Source: Alphaproteobacteria bacterium (GTDB lineage Bacteria; Pseudomonadota; Alphaproteobacteria; TMED109). Taken from it: a DNA stretch of 64,000 nucleotides. The position numbers and the translations under genes are program-made. Positions 43,725 to 53,054 of the stretch are shown here, one piece after another (the stretch's first letter is position 1; each line of letters begins with the position of its first letter). A model generated the notes under the pieces. The model searched no databases. It saw only the letters and a list, made by a program, of their open reading frames with translations, and was not told the DNA's origin. The stretch spans positions 1 to 64,000 of the forward strand of contig JAURCJ010000006.1 in assembly GCA_030828505.1 (NCBI GenBank). The letters run 5' to 3'.

Positions 43725-46493
43725 TTACTCTGCTGCTATTGATATACTATCCACTTTAGCTGCACAAAATTTAAACTCAGGTATTTTACCAAAAGGATCT
43801 AACTGTGGGTTTGTTAAAATATTAGCTGCAGCTTCATTGAAACAAAAAGGCATAAATATCATTCCCTCAGGAAGTTGCCAATCTTGCCTAACAGCTAAAG
43901 ATACATAACCTCTCCTTGTTGAAACCCTTACATTTTGTCCAGGTTCAATTTTCATTTTTTTCATATCTATAGCATTCATACACAATATAGCTTCTGGTTC
44001 TATACCATCAAGAATTTCTGATGTTCTTGTCATAGCGCCTGTATGCCAATGCTCTAATAATCTCCCAGTTGTGAGAACTAGTGGAAATTCTTCATCAGGA
44101 ATTTCTGCAGGTGATACTAATTGTGCCGGAACAATTTTTCCTCTTGTATCCTCTGTTGGATACCCCTCAACAAAAATAATTTCATTACCAGGACTATTTA
44201 TATCCTCACATGGATATGTCACGCTATGCTCTTTTTCTAATCTTTCCCACGTTATATTATTTAAAGATGGCATAACCATAGACATTTCTTTAAATATATC
44301 TGAGACATCTTTGTATACCCAATTCATTCCTAGTGCATTAGCTAAATCAATAATTATTTTCCAATCTTCTCTTGCATCACCTGGAGGTAAAATTGCTTTT
44401 CTTCCCATCTGAACTTGCCTATTTGTATTAGTAAATGTACCATTTTTTTCGGCAGCTGCAGAAGCAGGTAATATAATATCAGCAAACCATGCTGTTTCTG
44501 TCATAAATATGTCTTGAACTACCATATGTTCTAATTTAGCTAGTCCTTCACGTGTATGATTTTGATCTGGGTCTGACATGGCTGGGTTTTCTCCCATTAT
44601 GTACATGCCCTTAATATTATTTTTAATAACCTCATCTATAATTTCGACCACAGTTAACCCTTTTTTCTTATCAAGAGTTTTTCCCCAAAACTTCTCCATT
44701 TTACTATAAATATCATCATTTTCTACAGAATTATAATCTGGATACATCATCGGTATTAAACCTGCATCTGAAGCTCCTTGAACATTATTTTGACCTCTTA
44801 ATGGGTGCAAACCTGTACCTGGTCTACCAATTTGGCCTGTAATTAAAGATAAAGTTATAAGACACCTAGCATTATCCGTTCCATGAACGTGTTGTGATAT
44901 ACCCATTCCCCAAAAAATTATTGATCTTTCAGAATTAGCATAAACTCTTGCTACTTTTCTAAGTACAGACGCTTCTATGCCACATTTTTTTGACATTTCC
45001 TCAGGAGAAAAACCTTCTATAGACTTCTTTAATTCATCAAAACCTTTAGTCATAGATTGAACGTATTGCTCATCATATAACTTTTCTTCAATAATTGTGT
45101 AAATTAATGCATTAAGCATTGCTACATCCATACCAGGTTTAAATTCTAAATGTTCCCAAGCATGACGAGACATATCATTTTTTCGAGGATCCATAATAAT
45201 AACTTTTGTACCTTTTTTCGCAGCTTGCTTCATATAAGTAGCCGCAACCGGATGATTTGTTGATGGTCTTGCTCCAATTATAATTGCACAATCTGAATCT
45301 TCTGTTGCTGTAAATGGTGCGGATACAGCACCTGAACCAACACATTCTAATAAAGCTGCTACTGATGATGCATGGCATAATCTGGTACAATGATCTACGT
45401 TATTAGTTACAAAAGCCGTTCTTATTAATTTTTGAAATAAATAAGCTTCTTCATTAGACCCCTTTGCTGAACCAAAACCACATAAAGCTGAAGAGCCATT
45501 ATATTTCAAGATATTATTAAAACCTTTAGCAGATAATTCTATAGCTTCTTCCCATGTTGCCTCCCTAAAATAATCCTCAATTTTTTTATCTTTTTTATCA
45601 AGAATATGCTTATCCTTGGTAGCATTATCTTTTCTGATTAAAGGCTTTAATAACCTTTTATCATTATGAACATAATCAAAACCAAAACGACCTTTAACGC
45701 ATAATCTCTGATTATTTGCAGGCCCGTCTCTACCATCTACATGCAATATTTTATTATCTTTAACATGTACTTTAGTTTGACAACCAACTCCACAAAATGG
45801 ACATAATGAGTTTACAGTTTTATCACTATAATTTATTCTTTTACCTTGCTCATTAACTAATGATTTTTCTATTAATGCCCCTGTTGGGCATATCTGAACG
45901 CACTCTCCACAAGCCACACAGCTAGAATCACCCATACCGTCATCGAAATCAAAAGTGATTTTTGATTTATGCCCCCTATATGACATGCCAATGACATCAT
46001 TAACTTGAACTTCTCTACATGCCCTAACACATAAATTACAATTAATACATGCATCTAAATTTACATGCATAGCTTTATGTGAAATATCACGTTGTACATT
46101 TTTTATTTTTGGATACTGAGAAGTATCTATATTCATTTTATCTGCCCATTTCCAAAATTTTGAATCTGGATCTGGATGACTTTCTCTAGATGGTTGGTCT
46201 GCAGAGAGAAGTTCAAATACAGATTTTCTAGCGGAAATAGACCTAGTAGAATCCGTATTAATTTTCATTCCTTCAGTAGGTTTTCTTATACAAGAAGCCG
46301 CTAGCACTCTTTCTCCTTCAATTTCAACCATACATGCTCTACAATTACCATCTGACCTATAACCAGGTTCATCAGCATGACATAAATGAGGAATGCTTAT
46401 ATTTTCACGTTTAGAGACGTCCCAAATAGTTTCATCACTATTAGCCTCAACTTGTTTATCATTTATATAAAATTTAATTATATTTTTATTCAT
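43725..46493 (-). CDS. fdsA: NAD-dependent formate dehydrogenase, alpha (molybdo/tungstopterin) subunit
   Basis: This 922-residue catalytic subunit oxidises formate to CO2. It carries an N-terminal NuoG-like [2Fe-2S] domain (CHADEPGYRSDGNCRAC), two [4Fe-4S] motifs (CINCNLCVRACRE, CVACGECVQICPTGAL), a cofactor-proximal cluster (CPFCGVGC) and the bis-MGD domains. The metal ligand is cysteine, in HCTRLCHASSV where selenium enzymes have Sec. The C-terminal domain includes TTGRLLEHWHTGAMTRTS. The beta subunit gene ends 7 bp upstream. Molybdenum or tungsten cannot be told apart by sequence here. Confidence 0.94.
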   Translation of the reverse strand: MNKNIIKFYINDKQVEANSDETIWDVSKRENISIPHLCHADEPGYRSDGNCRACMVEIEGERVLAASCIRKPTEGMKINTDSTRSISARKSVFELLSADQPSRESHPDPDSKFWKWADKMNIDTSQYPKIKNVQRDISHKAMHVNLDACINCNLCVRACREVQVNDVIGMSYRGHKSKITFDFDDGMGDSSCVACGECVQICPTGALIEKSLVNEQGKRINYSDKTVNSLCPFCGVGCQTKVHVKDNKILHVDGRDGPANNQRLCVKGRFGFDYVHNDKRLLKPLIRKDNATKDKHILDKKDKKIEDYFREATWEEAIELSAKGFNNILKYNGSSALCGFGSAKGSNEEAYLFQKLIRTAFVTNNVDHCTRLCHASSVAALLECVGSGAVSAPFTATEDSDCAIIIGARPSTNHPVAATYMKQAAKKGTKVIIMDPRKNDMSRHAWEHLEFKPGMDVAMLNALIYTIIEEKLYDEQYVQSMTKGFDELKKSIEGFSPEEMSKKCGIEASVLRKVARVYANSERSIIFWGMGISQHVHGTDNARCLITLSLITGQIGRPGTGLHPLRGQNNVQGASDAGLIPMMYPDYNSVENDDIYSKMEKFWGKTLDKKKGLTVVEIIDEVIKNNIKGMYIMGENPAMSDPDQNHTREGLAKLEHMVVQDIFMTETAWFADIILPASAAAEKNGTFTNTNRQVQMGRKAILPPGDAREDWKIIIDLANALGMNWVYKDVSDIFKEMSMVMPSLNNITWERLEKEHSVTYPCEDINSPGNEIIFVEGYPTEDTRGKIVPAQLVSPAEIPDEEFPLVLTTGRLLEHWHTGAMTRTSEILDGIEPEAILCMNAIDMKKMKIEPGQNVRVSTRRGYVSLAVRQDWQLPEGMIFMPFCFNEAAANILTNPQLDPFGKIPEFKFCAAKVDSISIAAE

Positions 46494-46500
46494 AACAACA

Positions 46501-48189
46501 CTATATACTATTAATTTGCTCGGGAAAATATTTTAAAATACATGTAAGTGGGTTTGCAGCAGCCTGACCCAAACCACATATAGAAGCATCTGTCATCACA
46601 TTACCAACCTCTTTGAGCAGCTTAATATCCCAATCTTTTTTCTTCATTAATTTAACTGCCATACTAGTACCATTCCTACATGGAGTACATTGTCCACAAC
46701 TTTCATCTTCAAAAAATTTCATTAAATTTATAGCGACATCTTTTATGCATACCTTATCAGAAATAATTACAATAGCGGCAGAACCGATAAAACAACCATA
46801 ATCTTGCAATGTATCAAAATCTAAAGGAATATTAGATAACTTTGCAGGGAGAATTCCTCCAGAAGCTCCTCCTGGAAGATAAGCTGCAAATTTATGCCCA
46901 TCCAACATACCTCCACAATATTCATTAATTAGATCTAAAACTGATATTCCTGCAGGAGCCAACTTTACTCCTGGGTTTTTCACAAAGCCAGATACAGAAA
47001 AAGATCTTAGTCCTGTTCTATTATTTCTTCCAAAGGATATAAACCAATTTGAACCCTTCTCAAAAATTTCTCTTAACCAATATACTGTCTCAACATTATG
47101 AACTAATGTTGGATATCCAAAAACTCCATTTTGAGCTACATATGGAGGCCTATGCCTTGGAAGACCCCTCTTACCTTCAACAGATTCTATTAAAGCAGAT
47201 TCCTCTCCACAAATATATGCCCCTGCACCTCTCCTTACTTCAATAAAGTCTTTATTTATAATTCCTCTTTTAATTAATTCATTAACTTCTTTACGCAATA
47301 TTTTTATAATTCCTGGGTATTCATCCCTCATATATATATAACATTTTTCTGCCTCAACCATGTAGGCCGCTATTAAAGTACCTTCTAAAAACCTATGAGG
47401 GTCAGTATCTAAATAATATTTATCTTTAAAAGTTCCAACTTCTCCCTCGTCTCCATTTATACACATCATTCTAGGGCCTTTATTAGCATTAACAAATTCC
47501 CATTTTTTTGATGCAGGAAATCCAGCACCACCTAATCCTCTTAAATTTGAATCACCTATTACTTTACTAAACTCTTTATATGATATTTCTTCACTTTTAA
47601 TTTTTTTATATAGTGCATAACCACCATCATTTACATAGGAGTCTAAATCTATATAATTACTTATTACTGGTTTAAATAACTTTTTAGAAATTACATTATC
47701 AACTTTTTCTAAAGTAGCATTATCGACATGATTATGTTCTACTTCTAAAGCAGGTGCATAATCACATTTTCCCATACACGGAGCTTTTAATACTCTAACT
47801 CTTCCCTCATATTTATTTTCTAAACCTTTATATAGCTCTTCACTTCCAAATAAACTACAAGTTAGGCTTTCGCAAACTCTAATTGTTACATCCGGAAGCT
47901 TCGCATCATTATCATCTACTATTGTGAAATGGGCATAAAAAGATGCTACCTCATACACTTCAGCCATAGATAATTTCATAACATCCGCTAAAGCTCTTAA
48001 ATGTTTAGAATATAAAAACTTATATTTATCCTGAAGAATATGGAGATATTCTATTAAATGATCTCTTCTTATATTTTCTATAGGTAAAATTGATTTTATT
48101 TCTTCAAGAGATAATGCATCAATTTGCCTTCCTTTATCAAAAGCAAATTTTTTTCTTCTACCTTGACCTGGTTTATACTTATTATTCAT
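46501..48189 (-). CDS. fdsB: NAD-dependent formate dehydrogenase beta subunit, fused NuoE/NuoF (FdsG-FdsB) type
   Basis: This 562-residue protein fuses two subunits that are often separate. Residues to about 160 are NuoE/FdsG-like with a thioredoxin-fold [2Fe-2S] site (CESLTC and CMGKC). The rest is NuoF/FdsB-like, with the FMN/NADH site (GLGGAGFPASKKWEF, GDEGEVGTFKD) and a [4Fe-4S] motif CGQCTPCRNG. It passes electrons from the alpha subunit to NAD+. The fusion matches the two-subunit FDH1 type known from Methylobacterium. It is the first gene of the fdsGB-fdsA-MFS-fdhD-mobA operon. Confidence 0.93.
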   Translation of the reverse strand: MNNKYKPGQGRRKKFAFDKGRQIDALSLEEIKSILPIENIRRDHLIEYLHILQDKYKFLYSKHLRALADVMKLSMAEVYEVASFYAHFTIVDDNDAKLPDVTIRVCESLTCSLFGSEELYKGLENKYEGRVRVLKAPCMGKCDYAPALEVEHNHVDNATLEKVDNVISKKLFKPVISNYIDLDSYVNDGGYALYKKIKSEEISYKEFSKVIGDSNLRGLGGAGFPASKKWEFVNANKGPRMMCINGDEGEVGTFKDKYYLDTDPHRFLEGTLIAAYMVEAEKCYIYMRDEYPGIIKILRKEVNELIKRGIINKDFIEVRRGAGAYICGEESALIESVEGKRGLPRHRPPYVAQNGVFGYPTLVHNVETVYWLREIFEKGSNWFISFGRNNRTGLRSFSVSGFVKNPGVKLAPAGISVLDLINEYCGGMLDGHKFAAYLPGGASGGILPAKLSNIPLDFDTLQDYGCFIGSAAIVIISDKVCIKDVAINLMKFFEDESCGQCTPCRNGTSMAVKLMKKKDWDIKLLKEVGNVMTDASICGLGQAAANPLTCILKYFPEQINSI

Positions 48190-48265
48190 TATATCTCTAA
48201 TTAAGCTTATATTAAATTATGCCTTTAACTGTATAAGCATTTTATAGAATAATGCCATAACATAG

Positions 48266-48309
48266 TAAAAAAATTAGAATAGCTCGCACCAAAATTAAGG
48301 CGCGAGCTA
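48266..48309 (-). terminator. intrinsic terminator of the PQQ dehydrogenase / cytochrome operon
   Basis: On the minus strand TAGCTCGCGCC-ttaatttt-GGTGCGAGCTA forms an 11-bp stem with one G-U pair, followed by TTCTAATTTTTTT. It lies about 18 bp after the PQQ dehydrogenase stop. It isolates that gene from the formate dehydrogenase operon downstream. Confidence 0.88.
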
Positions 48310-48326
48310 AACCTAAACGTTACATT

Positions 48327-49652
48327 CTAGTGTGAATGTGCTGTTGCAGTAGCTTTATAAATTCCACCATCATCTGTAGAAATATATAATGCATTATCCG
48401 GACCCATTACTAAGCCACGGAACCTTTTTGTCATACCAACAGGCATATGAATTACACTTTTCATTGATAATCCATCGTCAGCAATATCATAAATATCGAT
48501 TCTGCTTCCGCCTGGTGTATCACCAAAAGCTATACCCATAATACCAGCTACCATGCGACCCTCGTAAATGCCCCAATTGCTTCCTGTAAGGAATGCAGCA
48601 GAACCTGTACCTTGAGAATAACCATTATTCTGCCAAGCCGGTGGCATTAGATCAGGAAAACGAGTATCACTCATTGGAGTGTATGCAGCACGCTCAGATG
48701 GATCCATTCCGTCCATTTGATTTGGCTCATAACCACAATACTGATCTGGACAAGCACCTCTACCACCTCTTTTTTCAGCAGGGTCCCATCCACCATTACC
48801 GCCATTAACTAGCATAGTAATTTCATCATTGTGCCATGGTCCATGTTCTGCAGTAAACGCACGTCCATCGCTTGGACGGAAAGCAATACCTTGAACATTT
48901 CTATGTCCATAAGTATAGATTCTTTTGTCTTCAGCAATTTTATTACCGCCGTGACCGTTTCCATCGCCGTCTATTCTAAGAACAACACCACAAATTAATG
49001 TGTTATCTTGTGGACAAATACCTCTATGTCTGTCTCCAGTACCTACCCAAAGATATCCATCAGGTCCAATACGAATTCTTCCACCATTATGTGCACCAGG
49101 TCCACCAAATGGTTGATCTGATTCAAATGGTTTAAACTGAATGTCTTTTACGATATCAACTCTATTAGAAATACTCTTCATATCATCAGAAACTGTCCAC
49201 TTCATAACAATGTTACCATCGCATCTTTCGAAGTTAGTTTTACAACCGTTACCATGATACTTACTTGAAGTTGAATATAGATATAATGTTCTATTGTTAT
49301 CAAAATCAGGATCTAAAACTACACCTAACATTCCTTCTTGCGCACCATATGAAAAAAGGTCATTTGCAGTCTGTGGATATCCAGATGAGCCTTTCATGCC
49401 TAGAATTTTATGCACTTTACCACCCATTAAAACTGAAAGACCATCTAATTTTTCAGTAAAAAACATAGCTGAACCGTCAGCAGTCCAAGCCATATCCCAA
49501 GGGTTTTTTAAACCATCGAGTACGGTAGTAACTTCAATTTTAGGAACATTCATTCCTCCGCCGTGTCCATCTGAATAACCAACTTTAGTCAAACCGAAAG
49601 ACAAAGAGAATATAATTGCTACTAAAATAGAAAATTTAGATTTAATATTCAT
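48327..49652 (-). CDS. PQQ-dependent sugar/alcohol dehydrogenase (soluble glucose dehydrogenase / sorbosone dehydrogenase family)
   Basis: This 441-residue periplasmic enzyme has a signal peptide (about 27 residues). A six-bladed propeller of the GSDH type follows, with LKNPWDMAWTADGSAMFFTEK, GAHNGGRIRIGPDGYLWVGTGD, YTYGHRNVQGIAF and RFRGLVMGPDNALYISTDDGG. Such enzymes use PQQ to oxidise aldoses or related polyols and pass electrons to a cytochrome. The cytochrome c encoded upstream on the same strand is the likely acceptor. The gene is visibly more GC-rich than its neighbours. No pqq biosynthesis genes are in the window. Confidence 0.85.
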   Translation of the reverse strand: MNIKSKFSILVAIIFSLSFGLTKVGYSDGHGGGMNVPKIEVTTVLDGLKNPWDMAWTADGSAMFFTEKLDGLSVLMGGKVHKILGMKGSSGYPQTANDLFSYGAQEGMLGVVLDPDFDNNRTLYLYSTSSKYHGNGCKTNFERCDGNIVMKWTVSDDMKSISNRVDIVKDIQFKPFESDQPFGGPGAHNGGRIRIGPDGYLWVGTGDRHRGICPQDNTLICGVVLRIDGDGNGHGGNKIAEDKRIYTYGHRNVQGIAFRPSDGRAFTAEHGPWHNDEITMLVNGGNGGWDPAEKRGGRGACPDQYCGYEPNQMDGMDPSERAAYTPMSDTRFPDLMPPAWQNNGYSQGTGSAAFLTGSNWGIYEGRMVAGIMGIAFGDTPGGSRIDIYDIADDGLSMKSVIHMPVGMTKRFRGLVMGPDNALYISTDDGGIYKATATAHSH

Positions 49653-49673
49653 TTCTCTATCCTTTCAAATTAA

Positions 49674-49982
49674 TTAATTAATACTTGATAAATAAGCCGC
49701 TAAAATTTCAATTTCTCTATCTGATAACTTTCTAGCCATAGAGATCATTAAACCTGAATTAGAACCTATTTTTTCACCTGATCGATATCTATTTAATCTA
49801 TCAATGATATAATTAGACTCTAAGCCAGCTACTTTAGGATAACTTGCTACGCCCATGCCTGCTGGACCATGACAATTGTGACAATTCTTATGGTAGCGTT
49901 CATTTCCTGCATCAATATCACTACTAAAAGCATTTGACACAAGTAACAAATAAAAGACACAAACTAGTTGAATAATTTTCAA
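49674..49982 (-). CDS. periplasmic class I cytochrome c
   Basis: This small cytochrome has a signal peptide (KIIQLVCVFYLLLVSNAFS), one heme-binding CHNCH motif and a likely Met ligand in LMISMARKLSD. The ORF track starts at 50051. The sequence GGGGAGGAG followed by TTG at 49982 shows the real start, giving about 102 residues with a signal peptide directly at the N terminus. It lies 21 bp upstream of the PQQ dehydrogenase gene and is its probable electron acceptor. Confidence 0.82.
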   Translation of the reverse strand: MKIIQLVCVFYLLLVSNAFSSDIDAGNERYHKNCHNCHGPAGMGVASYPKVAGLESNYIIDRLNRYRSGEKIGSNSGLMISMARKLSDREIEILAAYLSSIN

Positions 49983-50117
49983 CAACTCCTCCCCATTTAA
50001 CAGCATTACTTCAATACAAATACATATAAATAAAATATAGTTAAAATTCACATATATTTGTTTATTTAATGTATGTGACTGATATATTAAATCAACTATT
50101 TTATTAGGATTTTTTTT

Positions 50118-50621
50118 ATGATTTTAGGACTAGCTGGATGGAGTGGAAGTGGAAAGACAACACTTATCAAGAATCTTATACCAGAACTACTAAAAATAAA
50201 TATATCTACATCAACTTTAAAACATGCTCATGAAGGGTTTGATATAGATAAACCCGGAAAAGATTCATATATACATAGAGAATCAGGGGCAAAAGAAGTT
50301 CTAATTTCTTCTAGTAATAGATTTGCACTGATGTCCGAATATAAAGACAAAGAACTTAGCCTAGATAAGCTTATTACTAAATTATCACCAGTAGACCTAG
50401 TAATTATTGAAGGTTGGAAAAAAGAAAATATTAAAAAAATTGAAGTTTTTAGAAGAGAAATCAATAAGCCACTATTAGCAAAAAATGATAAAAATATTAT
50501 TGCAATTGCAACTACTGATAAAACTATTAAAATAAAAAATACCGTTTTATTGGATTTAAATAATTATAAAGAAATAGCAATGTTTATTAAAAAATTAATT
50601 GAACAAGAAAATATTAAATGA
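50118..50621 (+). CDS. mobB: molybdopterin-guanine dinucleotide biosynthesis adaptor MobB
   Basis: This 167-residue GTP-binding protein supports MobA in making MGD. The P-loop GWSGSGKTTL is at the N terminus, followed by LKHAHEGFDID and VDLVIIEGWKKE, both family signatures. Its last 4 bases overlap the moeA start (ATGA), so the two are translationally coupled. Divergent from the cytochrome c gene. Confidence 0.92.
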   Translation: MILGLAGWSGSGKTTLIKNLIPELLKINISTSTLKHAHEGFDIDKPGKDSYIHRESGAKEVLISSSNRFALMSEYKDKELSLDKLITKLSPVDLVIIEGWKKENIKKIEVFRREINKPLLAKNDKNIIAIATTDKTIKIKNTVLLDLNNYKEIAMFIKKLIEQENIK

Positions 50622-51868
50622 CTCAACTAACTAAAGATCTTGAGGCTTTTAGCAATAAATTAATAAAATTAGATTCTGCTATCAAAAAAATTAAAAATAG
50701 TATTGAATGTAAGCAAGATTCAGAATTAATAAATATAGAAAATTCACTAAATAGAATAATTGCTACAAAAATAACATCTTCAATTAACGTTCCAGCTTAC
50801 TCAAATTCTGCAGTAGATGGTTACGCTATTAATTACAAAGAATATTCAAAAGGTAATAGAAAATTTTATATTATTGGAAAATCATCAGCAGGACATCCTT
50901 TTAATAATAAAATTATGAGGTTGTCTTCTATAAGGGTTTTAACAGGAGCAATGTTGCCATCTCAATTTGATACCATAATTATGGAAGAGGATTGCCTAAT
51001 TAAAGACGGTACTTTAATATTACCAAATAATATAAAAAAAGGTATAAATTATAGATACTTAGGAGAAGATATTAAGAAAAATTCTACTGTATATAAAAAA
51101 GGTCATAAAATCAGACCTCAGGATATTGGAGTCTTATCATCCTTGGGTGTAAAAAAAATAACTACATATAAGCAACTTAAATTAGCTATTTTTTCTAGTG
51201 GAGATGAACTTACTAATGCAGGAAATTCTTTGCAGAATGGTCATATATATGACTCTAACCGTGAAATGATTAAAGGATTTTTAAAAAAACTTGGATACCA
51301 AGTCAATGATCTAGGAATATTAAAAGATAACATAAAAGTTGTTGAAAAAAAATTATCTAAAGCATCCATTGATAATGATCTTATTATTACAAGTGGAGGT
51401 ATGTCATTAGGGGATGAAGACCATATTAAAGATATAATAGAGAAAAAAGGTAAAATTCATGCTTGGAGATTATCTATTAAACCAGGAAGACCTGTTGGTT
51501 TTGGAATATATAATAATTGTCCAATAATTGGGCTGCCAGGAAATCCGGCAGCAGCATTTGTAACTTTTCTAATGGTTGCCATACCAATATTAAAGAAGAT
51601 GTCGGGACAATTAATAGATAAATATAATCTCATTCCAATAACTAGTGATTTTCATTATACCAAAAAAAAAGGTAGAAAAGAATTTATTAGAGTTAAAATT
51701 GTTAATAAAAATAATAAATTAACCATGTTAAAGTTCCCTAAAGTTGGAGCTGGAATTTTAACTTCTGCTACTTGGGCAACTGGGATGGGCATCTTAGATG
51801 AAAATATTGAAGTTATAAAACCAGGCGATCAAATTAACTACTTATCTTTTAATGAAATATTGGGTTAA
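50618..51868 (+). CDS. moeA: molybdopterin molybdenumtransferase MoeA
   Basis: This 416-residue enzyme inserts molybdate into adenylated molybdopterin. Recognisable segments are NVPAYSNSAVDGYAI, VLTGAMLPSQFDTII, FSSGDELTNAG, SGGMSLGDEDHI, KPGRPVGFG and GLPGNPAAAFV. Length and domain order (linker, beta, MPT-binding, C-terminal barrel) are normal. It is coupled to mobB and followed after 2 bp by a TusA-like gene. Confidence 0.94.
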   Translation: MTQLTKDLEAFSNKLIKLDSAIKKIKNSIECKQDSELINIENSLNRIIATKITSSINVPAYSNSAVDGYAINYKEYSKGNRKFYIIGKSSAGHPFNNKIMRLSSIRVLTGAMLPSQFDTIIMEEDCLIKDGTLILPNNIKKGINYRYLGEDIKKNSTVYKKGHKIRPQDIGVLSSLGVKKITTYKQLKLAIFSSGDELTNAGNSLQNGHIYDSNREMIKGFLKKLGYQVNDLGILKDNIKVVEKKLSKASIDNDLIITSGGMSLGDEDHIKDIIEKKGKIHAWRLSIKPGRPVGFGIYNNCPIIGLPGNPAAAFVTFLMVAIPILKKMSGQLIDKYNLIPITSDFHYTKKKGRKEFIRVKIVNKNNKLTMLKFPKVGAGILTSATWATGMGILDENIEVIKPGDQINYLSFNEILG

Positions 51869-51870
51869 AC

Positions 51871-52095
51871 ATGAAAAATGAAACTAATACTATTGATTTA
51901 TTAGGGCTAAAATGCCCTCTTCCCATTTTAAGAGCTAATCGAATTATAAAAAATTATAAAAAAGGAGATATTTTAGAATTTCTAGTTAATGATGAAGCTG
52001 CTCCTGACGATTTTAAAGCATTTTGCCAAACAAAAAAATTTAATCTTTTATCAATTAAAAGGCAGGAAAATATAAAAATTAAAATCAAAATTTAG
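51871..52095 (+). CDS. TusA/SirA-like sulfur-carrier protein
   Basis: This 74-residue protein has the TusA fold and the sulfur-carrying cysteine in LGLKCPLPILRANRII. TusA-type proteins pass persulfide sulfur from IscS. In enterobacteria TusA influences molybdenum-cofactor and FdhD-dependent sulfuration, which fits its place directly after moeA. It could be TusA itself or a YedF/SirA relative. The last 4 bp overlap the end of purU. Confidence 0.85.
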   Translation: MKNETNTIDLLGLKCPLPILRANRIIKNYKKGDILEFLVNDEAAPDDFKAFCQTKKFNLLSIKRQENIKIKIKI

Positions 52096-52964
52096 TTAAA
52101 AACAACTGTCTTATGCTTATTTAATAATACTCTTCTTTCAACATAGTATTTTACAGCTCTAAACAATACAATACGCTCGACATCTCTTCCCGCTGCTATC
52201 ATATCAAACGATGATGTAATATGGGTTACTCTTGTAACATCTTGCTCTATTATTGGTCCTTCATCTAAATCAGAAGTTACAAAATGTGCAGTAGCACCAA
52301 TAAGTTTTACTCCTCTTTTATGAGCCTGTTTGTATGGAGAAGCACCTTTAAATGAAGGTAAAAATGAATGATGAATATTAATAATTCTAGAACTAAACTT
52401 TTCTGACATTTCTTCACTTAATATTTGCATATATCTAGCTAATATAATTGCTTCAACATCATATTTAGATATTAGGGACTCTATCTCAACCTCAGCTTCT
52501 TTTTTATTATCTTTTGTTACCTCTATATGGTGGAAAGGAATATTATAACTTTTTGCTAAATCATAAGTATCTGAATGGTTTGAAATAATTGCTTTAACTT
52601 CAGCTTTAAGCTCTCCATTTTTAACTCTATAGAGCAAATCTACTAAACAATGATCAAATTTTGAAACTAAAATTATTATTTTTGGGATCTCCCCAGTATT
52701 ATAAATATTAAAATTCATATTTCTTTTATGAGCTATTAATTTAAAGGATTCTCTAATTCCATGAAAATCTATATTATTCAAATCACTAATAGATAAAGCT
52801 TTAACTCTCATAAAAAAAGAATTAGTCTCAGAATCACCAAATTGATTAGATTCTTTGATCGTTAAATTATTTTCTGCCATAAAACCCGCAACTTCAGCAA
52901 CTATGCCAGAAGTATCTGGACATGATAAAGTTAAAATTAACTCTGACTTATCTTTATTATTCAT
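52092..52964 (-). CDS. purU: formyltetrahydrofolate deformylase PurU
   Basis: This 290-residue enzyme hydrolyses 10-formyl-tetrahydrofolate to formate and tetrahydrofolate. An N-terminal ACT domain (TLSCPDTSGIVAEVAGF) precedes a formyltransferase-like catalytic domain. Key segments are ILVSKFDHCLVDLLYR, LARYMQILSE, and INIHHSFLPSFKGASPYKQAHKRGVKLIGATAHFV with the catalytic Asn/His. The formate it makes can be oxidised by the adjacent formate dehydrogenase. Confidence 0.94.
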   Translation of the reverse strand: MNNKDKSELILTLSCPDTSGIVAEVAGFMAENNLTIKESNQFGDSETNSFFMRVKALSISDLNNIDFHGIRESFKLIAHKRNMNFNIYNTGEIPKIIILVSKFDHCLVDLLYRVKNGELKAEVKAIISNHSDTYDLAKSYNIPFHHIEVTKDNKKEAEVEIESLISKYDVEAIILARYMQILSEEMSEKFSSRIINIHHSFLPSFKGASPYKQAHKRGVKLIGATAHFVTSDLDEGPIIEQDVTRVTHITSSFDMIAAGRDVERIVLFRAVKYYVERRVLLNKHKTVVFN

Positions 52965-53054
52965 TTACAATCCTGATAATGAAAATTAATATTGATTCTA
53001 TTATGTCATAGCGAAGATTTTAATATTAAACAATAAAAATGTAAGGATTTAAAA

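Noticed and set aside
44071-44412. 113-aa plus-strand ORF and similar ORFs in 43.7-49.6 kb
   Set aside because: They are shadows of the GC-richer formate dehydrogenase, carrier and PQQ dehydrogenase genes.
43725-46493. Selenocysteine formate dehydrogenase
   Set aside because: The metal-ligand position is a Cys codon in HCTRLCHASSV and the frame has no internal TGA.
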